Of a stretch of DNA of 64,000 nucleotides, positions 7,806 through 16,645 are shown piece by piece. Below the pieces are notes generated by a model. It was not told where the DNA came from. It ran no database searches and saw nothing but the letters and a program-made list of their open reading frames with translations. Within the stretch, counting starts at the first letter, position 1. Each line of letters starts with the position of its first letter. The position numbers and the translations under genes are program-made. Origin of the DNA: Phycisphaeraceae bacterium D3-23 (GTDB lineage Bacteria; Planctomycetota; Phycisphaerae; Phycisphaerales; Phycisphaeraceae); the NCBI GenBank assembly GCA_039555135.1, contig CP114179.1, forward strand, positions 2,232,001 to 2,296,000. Reading direction: 5' to 3'.

Positions 7806-10182
7806 TTACTCGCCCAAGGCCAGCGTGGCGGATTTTGACACGCGCAGTGTTCCGCCCGTCAGCGTCACACCCCCCGGCTTGAGCGCCACCCCGCGTCGGC
7901 CGGTGCCTGCGCGGAGGGTGAGTTCTTTCGCGTTTTCGTAGAGGACGAAGCGCACGCGCAGCGGGCCGTGGCCGTAGCTGTCGCCCACCGCGCTCACGGT
8001 GAGCTTGCGGCCGTGGCGTCGGGCTTCGAAGGTGACGCGCGTCTGTTCGCCGCGCTGGTAGCCGTAGCCCCGGCCGTCGTCGGCGGTATAGGTGTAGCGT
8101 GTCGCGCCGCGGAAGCCGGCGCTCACGAATAGGTGAAGCTCGATGTCGAGGAGGTCCGTCGTATTGTCCGTCGGCTCGCCGGGCCGCATCGGGACAATCG
8201 ACCCGTCGCGCACGAACAACGGCGTCGTGTTGGGCTCGGTCCTGATGCGTACCCGCCGCCCGCCCGCGGCCCACCTGCCGCGCATCGCGTCGTACCACCG
8301 CCCGGCCGGGAGCACGGCCGCGCGCTTGCTCGCAGTTTCATCCAGCACCGGCGCCTGCATCAGCGCAGGCCCGACCATGAACTGGTCGTCGACCCGGTCG
8401 AGCGGGAGCGTCTTGGTATCCGCGAAGTCGTGCAGCAGCGGGCGGAGGATCGCCTCGCCGGTTTCTTCTTGCTCGACGAACAGGTTGTAGAGGTAGGGCA
8501 GCAGCTTGTACCGCAGGCGGATGTACCGCCGGATCGTGCGCATCGTCTTTTGCGCCAAACGCCCAGGGCTCCTGCTCGCGGTTGCCTTTGTTGCTGTGGT
8601 TGCGCAGGAACGGGAACAGGAACGCGGCCTTGTACCAGGCGGTCGCGAGCGCCGGCGTCGCGTCCCCGCCAAAGCCAGGCACGTCGGGCCCGTTGAACGG
8701 CAGGCCCGACAGCGCGAGGTTCAGCGACGTCGGGATGCTGTTTTGGAGGTGGTGGGTGTTGGAGAAGTTGTCGCCCGTCCACGCCGCGGCGTAGCGATTG
8801 ATCGAGGTGTACCCGCTGCGGGTGAGGAGGAACGGCCGCTCGTCCGGGTGCGCGCTGCGCAGCCCGTCGTGCGTGGCCTTGGCCATGCCCAGCGCGTACT
8901 GGTTGTGGTACGCGTCGTGCGGGAGCGTGCCGTCGCGGAACAGCATCTCGCTGTTTTCGCTGAGCCCCGTGGCCGGGTCGTTCATGTCGAGCCAGCACCC
9001 GGTGATGTCCGGCGCGTTGACGGTCTTCTCGACCTGCTTAGCCCACCAGCCGCGCCCTTCGGGCTTTGAGAAGTCCGGGAACACCGTCGTGCCGGGCCAG
9101 ACGAAGCCGACGTACGCGCTGCCCGCCGGGTTCTTGCAGAACACGTCGGCCTTGCTCCCGCTTTTGCAGGCGTGGTACCTCGGGTCGAGCTTGACGCCCG
9201 GATCGAAGATCGGCACGACGCGCTGGCCGCGCGCCTGCAGCTTCGCGACCTGCGCGGCGGGGTCTTTCCAGTGTTTTTTGTCCCAGGTAAACACGCGGTA
9301 GCCCGTCATGTAGTCGATGTCGAGCCAGAGCCCGTCGTTAGGGATCTTGTGTTTGCGGAACTGTTTGTCGAGTATGTCGAGGTCTTTGTAGCTCGCGTAG
9401 CCCCATCGGCACTGCTGGTGGCCGAGCGCCCAGAGCGGCGGGCGCGGCGTCGTGCCCACGAGGCGCTGGAGCTTGCGCGTCAGATCGGCGAGCGAGGGGC
9501 CGACGATGAAGAACACCTCGGGCTGGCCGTCGGGCGCGCCGATGAAGAAGCGCGTGTCGTCGTCGCCGTCGGCGGCGTCGGCCTGCTCGGCGATGCGCAC
9601 TTTCGGGTTGAGCGACACGAACGACGCGTAGGGGTTATTGATCAGTACGCCGACGTAGCGGTTGCCGCGCTTGACGATGAGGTAGGGGATCGAGAGGTAG
9701 GCGGGGTCCGGGGCCTGGTTGACGAAGACGTTGCCGTCGAAGTCGGCCCAGACGTCGGTGTTCCAGAACTTGGTGTGTTTGCCGGTGTGCTCGAAGCCGG
9801 TGTACTTCTCGCCCAAGCCGTAGAACCGCAGGGCCTTGTCGTAGCTGAACCCCATCATCCACGCGCTACCCGACACGCCGAACAGCCGGCCGGGTTCGGA
9901 GCCGAGCAGCACCCGGCCCGCGTCGTCGCGCACCGTGAGCCCATCGCGCCCGTTGACTGCCGCTTCGCCCACCGGGTCGTCGGCGAAGCCCGTATCGAGC
10001 TCCGCCTCACTGAGCTGCGTCGGCCAACGCTTGTGCTTGACGCGGTAGCGGAACACGCCCTCGCCCAGCGCGTCGAGCGACTGGTGGAAGGTGGTGCTGT
10101 TGATCGAGAGCTTGCCGGGCGAGACGCCCCGCGTGGCCGGGAACGCGAAGTTCTCCGGCTGGTGGATCTTGTGGAAATACAT
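7806..10182 (-). pseudogene. GH31 family alpha-glucosidase, frameshifted
   Basis: The N-terminal and catalytic parts read in one frame: YNKALRFYGLGEKY-type sheet (YDKALRFYGLGEKYTGFEHT), PPLWALGHQQCRWGY, LWLDIDYM, the nucleophile motif WLDMNDPATG and WTGDNFS. Near 8551-8556 the frame breaks after EPWAFG. The conserved continuation QKTMRTIRRYIRLRYKLLPY and the C-terminal beta domains follow in another frame down to 7806. Removing one G after the GGC codon would restore the family sequence, so a one-base insertion is likely. ATG 10182 (MYFHKIHQ) is preferred; upstream starts at 10302 or 10341 would add only low-complexity sequence. The intact enzyme would release glucose from oligosaccharides. 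The motif has DMND where most GH31 enzymes have DMNE. Confidence 0.85.
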
Positions 10183-10412
10183 AGCGGGGCCTGAGACAGG
10201 GGTGGCGCGGCCCACCGGCACCGACCCCCGGCCCGATGGGGGCGGTAGTTTAGCGGGTTTGGCGAGGGGATACGGGCTGGGCACCGTCGTAAAACTTTGC
10301 ATGTAAGCCAACGCCCCGCCGCGCGTCGTTATCATGCCCATCCCCGCGCGGGAGCAGTCCCGCCGGGCCTGTAGTTGTTCAACCCGACCCCGAATTTTTT
10401 AAGGATGACGAG

Positions 10413-10880
10413 ATGAAGCTGGCGAAGACCCCTGTTGCGATCTTTGGTTTGGCCCTGATGATTGCAGGGGCCAGCGCGCTCCTGCCGCGCCCCGCGTTTG
10501 TCGCGGCCGACCACCACGAAGGCCCGGGCCATGAGCTGCACGAGACGATGGAAGAGATGAACGGGCTCTACCGCACCGTCCGTCGGCAGGCGCGCGACGA
10601 GAGCAAGAACGCCGACACCGCCGACCAGCTCCACCAGCTCGCGACCCTCGCGCTGGCCGCGAAGGACTTTCTGCCCGCGATGGTCAGCGAGATGCCCGCC
10701 GCCGAGCAGGCCGCGATCACCGCGACCTACCGCACCATGATGAACGACCTGGTCACCCACCTGCTCGCCGCGGAGAATGCGCTGCTTGCGGGCGACAACG
10801 CCGCGGCGTGGGAATCCGTCCTCGCCGCGAACGAGGTCAAGGGCCAGGGGCACGAGCTGTTTATCCCGGAAGACGAGTAG
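10413..10880 (+). CDS. Exported cytochrome b562-like protein
   Basis: The protein has 155 residues with a signal peptide (AIFGLALMIAGASALLPRPAFVAA) and a helical mature domain. The start of the mature part (HELHETMEEMNGLYRTVRRQ) and its end (NEVKGQGHELF) match the first and last helices of cytochrome b562. The Met in ETMEEMN and the His in GHELF sit where the two heme ligands of Escherichia coli CybC are found. A four-helix bundle binding heme b in the periplasm is therefore plausible. The ATG is preceded by TAAGGA. It stands alone and ends in an intrinsic terminator. The family call is motif-based; heme binding is inferred. Confidence 0.7.
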   Translation: MKLAKTPVAIFGLALMIAGASALLPRPAFVAADHHEGPGHELHETMEEMNGLYRTVRRQARDESKNADTADQLHQLATLALAAKDFLPAMVSEMPAAEQAAITATYRTMMNDLVTHLLAAENALLAGDNAAAWESVLAANEVKGQGHELFIPEDE

Positions 10881-10909
10881 GCGGGAGCAGGAGAGGTATC
10901 CACAGATTT

Positions 10910-11105
10910 CACAGATGGCGCAGATTATAAACACCGAGCCGAGGGGCTCGGTTTTTTTATTGCGGTATTGATGGAACGTGGGTTTGCGGTCGGTGGATCC
11001 GGGCCTTCGCGAACTCAGACCTCGGCGTGTTGGGGTTGTGTGATTAGAGAGAAAGCGTACATCCGCTTCGGGGCTAGTTTCCCCTCCCCATCTGCGCCAT
11101 CTGTG
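10910..11105. repeat. Inverted repeat spanning the b562/algH intergenic region
   Basis: CACAGATGGCGCAGAT at 10910-10925 recurs as its perfect complement at 11090-11105. The 16-bp arms bracket the terminator and about 160 bp of otherwise featureless DNA between two convergent genes. An additional partial copy (CCACAGATTT) adjoins the left arm. Confidence 0.6.
10933..10959 (+). terminator. Rho-independent terminator after the b562-like gene
   Basis: An 8-bp GC-rich stem (ACCGAGCC/GGCTCGGT) with a 4-base loop is followed at once by a run of seven T residues. It lies about 50 bp downstream of the stop codon. Confidence 0.88.
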
Positions 11106-11123
11106 GACGCCCTACCAACGTCC

Positions 11124-11708
11124 TCAATTCATCGCCGGGTCGTGCGGGATGAGCTTGGGGTTCATTGCGAGCATCGCGATCGCGCGGTCGATGCCGGTGA
11201 TGACGCGCATCCACAGCCCGTCGTCGGCGTCCTCATCAAACACCACGGCCGGGGTCGCCTGGGTCACGAGCCAGGACCCGGTGGTGAGTTCGGCTTCGAG
11301 CTGACCCGCCTCCCAGCCCGCATAGCCGACGTAGAAGCCCAGCCGGGTGTCGGGTGTGTCGTCGTCTTCGTCCGCGCCGCCGGGCTCGATCGCGCCGGTG
11401 ACCAGGGCCTCCTCGCTGCTGAAACACACGCCGCGGCATACTTCGACCTGCGCGTGCGTCGGCCGGTCGTGCAGCAGCATCAACGGGCCCGGGCAGGGGC
11501 CGCCACGCCGCACCCACTGGTCGACCGGGCAGGGCAGGATGCTGATCTGGTCCCACACCGCGTCGACCTTGGTCTGCGAAGGGCGGTTGAGGACCAGCCC
11601 GAGTGCGCCGTGGTCGCCGTGATCGACCAGCAGGATCACGGCCCGAGCAAAGTTCGGGTCGTCCATCGCCGGGGCGGCGACCAGGAGATTTCCACTGAGC
11701 GAGTCCAT
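11124..11708 (-). CDS. algH: YqgE/AlgH family protein (UPF0301, DUF179)
   Basis: At 194 residues this is close to the family norm of about 185. It opens with SGNLLVAAPAMDDPNFARAVILLVDHGDHGALGLVLNRPS, the hallmark N-terminus of the family, and later has RLGFYVGYAGWEAGQLEAEL and GSWLV. The biochemical function of AlgH/YqgE is not settled; a link to alginate regulation is reported in Pseudomonas. An acidic insert (GADEDDDTPDT) in mid-protein is slightly unusual. It is divergently transcribed from hrpA with under 100 bp between, suggesting a shared promoter region. Confidence 0.93.
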   Translation of the reverse strand: MDSLSGNLLVAAPAMDDPNFARAVILLVDHGDHGALGLVLNRPSQTKVDAVWDQISILPCPVDQWVRRGGPCPGPLMLLHDRPTHAQVEVCRGVCFSSEEALVTGAIEPGGADEDDDTPDTRLGFYVGYAGWEAGQLEAELTTGSWLVTQATPAVVFDEDADDGLWMRVITGIDRAIAMLAMNPKLIPHDPAMN

Positions 11709-11804
11709 CGACGACCTCGATTCGAGACAGGTTTAGACAGCATACCCAAGTTGCGTGCGGGATAGAATGGGGATTGAACCCTAAACGCGAAAGTTTTTTT
11801 TACC

Positions 11805-14800
11805 GTGAGCGATCCGCTTACCCAGCTTGCCCAGCGCCTCGACGGCGCGATGTTGATCGACCGGCGCCGCCTGTCGCGTCGGCTTGATGCGCTGCGCAAC
11901 ACCAAACGCGACGGCCGGCCCTACGACCACAACCTCCGTCGGCTGACCGAGCAGCTCGACCGCTCGGCCGCGCTGCGCGCGAAACGCGAAGCGTCGCTAC
12001 CCCATCCGGAATTGGTCGCCGACCTGCCGATCGCGCAGCGGGCGGACGAGATTGCGGCGGCGATTCAGTCGCACCAGGTCGTCGTCGTCGCCGGCGAGAC
12101 GGGGTCGGGCAAGTCGACGCAGCTGCCCAAGCTGCTCCTGAAGATGGGGCGGGGTGTTGGCGGGTTGATCGGGCACACACAGCCCCGGCGGATCGCCGCG
12201 CGTTCGGTCGCGGCGCGGGTGTCGGAGGAGCTGGGCAGCACGCTGGGCTCGGCCGTGGGCTACAAGGTGCGCTTCAACGACAAGACTTCTCCCACCACCT
12301 ACATCAAGCTGATGACCGACGGCGTGCTGCTGGCCGAGGCGTCGCGCGACCGGTTCTTCGAGCAGTACGACACGCTCATCATCGACGAGGCGCACGAGCG
12401 GTCGCTCAACATCGACTTCATCCTGGGCCACCTCAAACAGATCCTGCCCAAACGGCCCGACCTGCGGGTGGTGATCACGTCCGCGACGATTGATACGCAG
12501 CGGTTCGCCGAGCATTTCGCCGACGCGAAGACGGGCGAGCCCGCGCCGGTGATCGAGGTGTCGGGGCGGACGTACCCGGTCGAGGTGCGGTATCGACCGC
12601 CGCACGTTGATGAGGAGTCGGGCGAGAGCGAAGAGCTTGGCGATGCGCTGTGCCGCGCGATCGATGAGTTGTCGCGTGACCCGGGCGATGCGGAGCCGGG
12701 CGGGGATGTGCTGGTGTTTATGCCGACAGAGCGTGACATCCGCGAGGCGTGCGAGATGCTGGAGCACCACCTGTCGCGTGGGCGTCGCCGGGCGGAGGTG
12801 CTGCCGCTGTTTGGTCGGCTAAGCAACGCGGAGCAGGACCGGATCTTCAAGCCCACGCCGGGCGGGCCGCGTCGGGTCATCGTCGCGACGAATGTGGCCG
12901 AGTCGTCGCTGACGGTGCCGGGGATCCACTACGTGATCGATACGGGGACCGCGCGGGTGAGTCGGTACTCGCCCAACAGCAAGGTGCAGCGTCTGCCCAT
13001 CGAGCCGGTGTCGCAGGCGAGCGCCGACCAGCGCAAGGGCCGGTGCGGCCGTCTGGGGCCGGGCGTGTGTATCCGGCTGTTCAGCGCGGAGGACTTCGCG
13101 GGGCGCGATGCGTTTTCGACGCCGGAGATCTTGCGGACGTCGTTGGCGGCGGTGATCCTGCAGATCACGGCGCTGCGGTTTGGCGCGGTGGAGCGATTCC
13201 CGTTTCTCGACCCACCGCGGATGAGCATGATCCGCGATGGGTACAAGACGCTGCACGAGCTCGGGGCGTTGGATGTCGAGGCGCGGGGCGGGCCGACGAT
13301 GACGCCGATCGGCCGATCGCTGTCGCGGATGCCCGTGGACCCGCGGGTCGGGCGGATGGTGCTGGCGGGCAAGGATGAGGGTGTCCTGGAGCAGGTGCTG
13401 GTCGTCGCGGCAGCGCTCGAAGTACAAGACCCGCGAGAAAGGCCCGCCGAGAAGCGCGGCCCGGCCGACGCGGCGCACGAGAAGTTCACCGACCCGCGCA
13501 GCGACTTCCTCTTCTACCTCAACCTCTGGCGGTTCTACCACGACCAGCGCCGCAAGCTCTCGCACAGCAAGCTGCGTAAGAGCTGCTCGCAGAACTTCCT
13601 CAACTACATGCGCATGCGCGAGTGGGTCGATGTCTACCAGCAGCTCGCCCGGCTGGCCAAAGACGTGGGGCTGGCCGACCAGACCCCGCGCGGCGAAGAC
13701 CTGCCCGAAGAAATCAAAGACAGCGCCTGCGACGCGATCCACCGCGCGCTACTTACCGGCCTGCTCTCCAACATCGCGCTCAAGGGCGACGGCTACGACT
13801 ACCAGGGCGCGGGCGGGCAGACACTGCACCTCTGGCCCGGGTCGGCGCTGTTCAAGTCCAAGCCCAAGTGGGTCGTCGCGTCCGAACTCGTCGAGACGAC
13901 CCGGCGGTATGCGCGGACGGTCGGGCGGGTGCAGCCGGGCATGATCGAGCCGCTCGCGCGTCACCTGGTCAAGCTGACACACAGCGAGCCGCGCTGGGTG
14001 CGCGAGACCGGGTCGGTGATGTGCAGCGAGCGCGTGTCGCTCTACGGGCTCACGCTGATCGCCGCCCGGCCCGTGCCGCTGGGCAGGGTCAACCCGGCCG
14101 AGGCACGGCAGATGTTTATCCAGCACGCGCTGGTCGAAGAAGACTGGGAGCCGACTACGAACAAGGGCAAGTCCAAGGCCAAGGGCAAAGACCCGCTGGA
14201 TTTTGTATCACACAACCGCGCGCTCGTCGCCGAGGTGCGCGGGCTGGAAGCGAAGTCGCGTCGGCACGGGCTGCTTGTCTCGGACGACCGCCGGTTTACG
14301 TTCTACGACGAGCGCCTCCCGGCCGACGTGTTCGACGCGGTGGGGCTGAAGCAGTGGCTCAAGCGCGAAGGCGAGCGCGCGGCACAAGCGCTCACGATGT
14401 CGCGCGCCGACCTGCTTGCGCCAGGCACGCGGAGCGACGACATCACGCCGACGCATTTCCCCGATCGGCTGTCGGTGGATTCGGCGGACTATGCGCTCGA
14501 CTACCGCTACGAGCCGGGCGCGGAGGACGATGGGTTGACGCTGACGCTGCCGCGCGAGGGGCTTGCGTCGCTGGACCCGCGCCGGGTGGGCTGGCTGGTG
14601 CCGGGGCTGCTGAAAGAGAAGCTGGTCGCGCTGATCAAGTCGCTGCCCAAGGGGCTGCGGAAGTCGCTGTCGCCCGCGCCGGACGCGGCGCGGCGTGCGC
14701 TCCAGGCGATGCCGTTTGGTGAGCGGTCGTTCGAGGAGCAGGCGGCCGAGGCGTTGAGCACGGTGGCGGGTTTGCGGATCGCGGCCGACGATTTTGATAG

Positions 14801-15842
14801 CGCAAAGCTGCCCGAGCACCTGGCAATGCGTTTGCGGGTGCTGGATAAGGACGGCAATGAGGTCGCCGCCGGGCGCGATGTCGCGGCGGTTCGGCGGGCG
14901 TGTGGCGCGGGGAGCATGCAGACCTACCTCGGGATGGACCTCGAGCGCTGGTCCGCGCCGGGCGCTACACAGTGGGCCTTTGGCGAGCTGCCCAAGCACG
15001 TCGACCTGACGCGCAGCGGCATCGCGGCCAGGGGGTACCCGGCCCTGATCGACGAGGGCGACACGGTCGCGCTGCGGCTGGTGGATCAGCGTGGCAAGGC
15101 CCGCCGGCTGACGCGAGCCGGGCTGCGTCGGCTCTATACATTCGAGGTGCAGCGTGAATTGCGATGGCGCGTCGACCAGTGGCCGGGGATCGAGGACCAG
15201 CGATTATGGTTTTCGCCCTACGGCCGGCCCAAGGACCTGCGCGACCAGCTCGTCGCGCGCGTAGTCGAGCGGGCGTTTCTTTTTGATAACGCGAAGATCG
15301 CCGACGCGGAGGGCTTTATCACCCGCCAGCGCGTCGGATTCCAGCGGCTGGACGCGGCGGTGGACGAGGTGCAGCGCGTCGCCGGCCCGGTGCTGCAGTC
15401 GGCGCATTCGGCCCGGCTGGCGGTGGAGCGGTCCAAGCTCCCGGCCGACCACTACGCCCGGGCGGATGTGCGGATCCAGCTGGATAACCTGCTTGGCACC
15501 GGGTTTTTGATGGAGACGCCGTGGGATCGGCTGGTGTCATACCCGCGTTATTTGTCGGCGGTGGTGAAGCGTCTGGAGAAACTCGGGGCGGGCGCGGCGT
15601 CGGGGGGTTCGGCCGCGCGGGACGTGGCGGGGTTCAAGGAGGTCGCACCGCTGTGGAACAAGTACGCCCAGCAGCAGACGGCCAACCGCGAGCACGGGCG
15701 GGTCGATCCGGAGCTGGACCGGCTGCGGTGGATGATCGAGGAGCTGCGGGTTTCGCTCTTTGCGCAGGAGCTGGGCACGGCCGAGAAGGTGTCGGTGCCC
15801 CGCCTGGAGCAGCAGTGGGCGAAGGTGGGTTCGGCTTCTTGA
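11805..15842 (+). CDS. hrpA: ATP-dependent RNA helicase HrpA
   Basis: This 1345-residue DEAH-box helicase matches the size of Escherichia coli HrpA (about 1300). Helicase motifs in order are GETGSGKSTQLP (Walker A), DEAH in IIDEAHERS, SATI in VITSATID, and motif VI as DQRKGRCGRLGPG. The helicase-associated and OB-like regions and a long DUF3418-type C-terminal domain follow (WPGIEDQRLWFSPYGRP). HrpA proteins act on mRNA and on stalled or collided ribosomes. The gene starts at GTG 11805; no ATG in the family-conserved N-terminal region is better placed. It is the longest gene in the window and monocistronic. Confidence 0.95.
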   Translation: MSDPLTQLAQRLDGAMLIDRRRLSRRLDALRNTKRDGRPYDHNLRRLTEQLDRSAALRAKREASLPHPELVADLPIAQRADEIAAAIQSHQVVVVAGETGSGKSTQLPKLLLKMGRGVGGLIGHTQPRRIAARSVAARVSEELGSTLGSAVGYKVRFNDKTSPTTYIKLMTDGVLLAEASRDRFFEQYDTLIIDEAHERSLNIDFILGHLKQILPKRPDLRVVITSATIDTQRFAEHFADAKTGEPAPVIEVSGRTYPVEVRYRPPHVDEESGESEELGDALCRAIDELSRDPGDAEPGGDVLVFMPTERDIREACEMLEHHLSRGRRRAEVLPLFGRLSNAEQDRIFKPTPGGPRRVIVATNVAESSLTVPGIHYVIDTGTARVSRYSPNSKVQRLPIEPVSQASADQRKGRCGRLGPGVCIRLFSAEDFAGRDAFSTPEILRTSLAAVILQITALRFGAVERFPFLDPPRMSMIRDGYKTLHELGALDVEARGGPTMTPIGRSLSRMPVDPRVGRMVLAGKDEGVLEQVLVVAAALEVQDPRERPAEKRGPADAAHEKFTDPRSDFLFYLNLWRFYHDQRRKLSHSKLRKSCSQNFLNYMRMREWVDVYQQLARLAKDVGLADQTPRGEDLPEEIKDSACDAIHRALLTGLLSNIALKGDGYDYQGAGGQTLHLWPGSALFKSKPKWVVASELVETTRRYARTVGRVQPGMIEPLARHLVKLTHSEPRWVRETGSVMCSERVSLYGLTLIAARPVPLGRVNPAEARQMFIQHALVEEDWEPTTNKGKSKAKGKDPLDFVSHNRALVAEVRGLEAKSRRHGLLVSDDRRFTFYDERLPADVFDAVGLKQWLKREGERAAQALTMSRADLLAPGTRSDDITPTHFPDRLSVDSADYALDYRYEPGAEDDGLTLTLPREGLASLDPRRVGWLVPGLLKEKLVALIKSLPKGLRKSLSPAPDAARRALQAMPFGERSFEEQAAEALSTVAGLRIAADDFDSAKLPEHLAMRLRVLDKDGNEVAAGRDVAAVRRACGAGSMQTYLGMDLERWSAPGATQWAFGELPKHVDLTRSGIAARGYPALIDEGDTVALRLVDQRGKARRLTRAGLRRLYTFEVQRELRWRVDQWPGIEDQRLWFSPYGRPKDLRDQLVARVVERAFLFDNAKIADAEGFITRQRVGFQRLDAAVDEVQRVAGPVLQSAHSARLAVERSKLPADHYARADVRIQLDNLLGTGFLMETPWDRLVSYPRYLSAVVKRLEKLGAGAASGGSAARDVAGFKEVAPLWNKYAQQQTANREHGRVDPELDRLRWMIEELRVSLFAQELGTAEKVSVPRLEQQWAKVGSAS

Positions 15843-15874
15843 GCGCAGCGCCAGCCGCAACGGGGCCGGGGCCC

Positions 15875-15880
15875 TAGAAT
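15875..15880 (+). promoter_or_regulatory. Possible -10 element just before the ATG
   Basis: TAGAAT ends 9 bp before ATG 15890, with no Shine-Dalgarno in between. That spacing would give a transcript starting at or within a few bases of the start codon. The same TAGAAT-N9-ATG arrangement precedes the gene at 36364. No convincing -35 box is visible. Confidence 0.35.
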
Positions 15881-15889
15881 ATCGCCCCC

Positions 15890-16645
15890 ATGCGCGACTG
15901 GTCCCGACTGCTGCTGTGCCTTGTGCTGTTGTTTGCGTCTTGCGAGGAGCGCGACGGTGTCGTGACGTATGACGTCGAGCCGGCGTCGGCGTACGACTGG
16001 CCCGAGACAGAGGCGGGGGAGGGCGCGGCCGAGGGCTTTGTGTGGCACGTGCCTGCGGGGTTTGTGGCGTCATCAGATGTGCCCGACGCGTTGCTGGGGG
16101 ACTACCGCATCCCGGGGACAACGCAGACGCTGCCGGGCCGGCTGACGGTCTCGATGATCCTGGGCGAAGGCGGCGGGCTGGATGCGAATGTGCAGCGCTG
16201 GGTTGGGCAGTTGATCACACTGCCGCCGAGCGACCTGTCGGGGCTGGTGCGGGTGTCGCCCGAGCTGCCCCACCCCTGGGGGACGGTGTGGATCGTGCAT
16301 ATCACCGGGCAGTACGCCGGGCCCAGCGTGCCCACGGCGATGCTCGCGGCGATCGTGCGCATCCCGGACCCGGCCAACCCGCAAGGCCCGGCCCTCGTGA
16401 CGTGGTTCATCAAGCTGACCGGCGACCGCGCGACAGTGACGGCCGCGGCCGACCCGATGACCGAGGTGATCTACTCGCTTCGGCCCGAGGGCACGCCGAT
16501 GCCCGAGCTCAACCTCCCGCCCAACCCCGCAGCCGATCCGCACGCCGGCGTGCCCGACGCCCCGCCGCTGACGGCCGAGCAGGACGGACCGCCCGAGCCA
16601 GATGAATCGGTTGACCCCGACGACTCTGGGGAGGCATCGCCATGA
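15890..16645 (+). CDS. Lipoprotein of unknown function in the cytochrome c maturation operon
   Basis: I do not recognise a family. The protein has 251 residues and a lipoprotein signal (RLLLCLVLLFASC, lipobox FASC). The mature part from about residue 50 is a beta-rich domain (WHVPAGFVASSDVPDAL ... RLTVSMILGEGGG) and the C-terminus is a Pro/Asp/Glu-rich tail. It overlaps the resB-like gene by 4 bp (ATGA), so it is translationally coupled to cytochrome c maturation. A role as an accessory, envelope-anchored factor is inferred from position only. Confidence 0.7.
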   Translation: MRDWSRLLLCLVLLFASCEERDGVVTYDVEPASAYDWPETEAGEGAAEGFVWHVPAGFVASSDVPDALLGDYRIPGTTQTLPGRLTVSMILGEGGGLDANVQRWVGQLITLPPSDLSGLVRVSPELPHPWGTVWIVHITGQYAGPSVPTAMLAAIVRIPDPANPQGPALVTWFIKLTGDRATVTAAADPMTEVIYSLRPEGTPMPELNLPPNPAADPHAGVPDAPPLTAEQDGPPEPDESVDPDDSGEASP

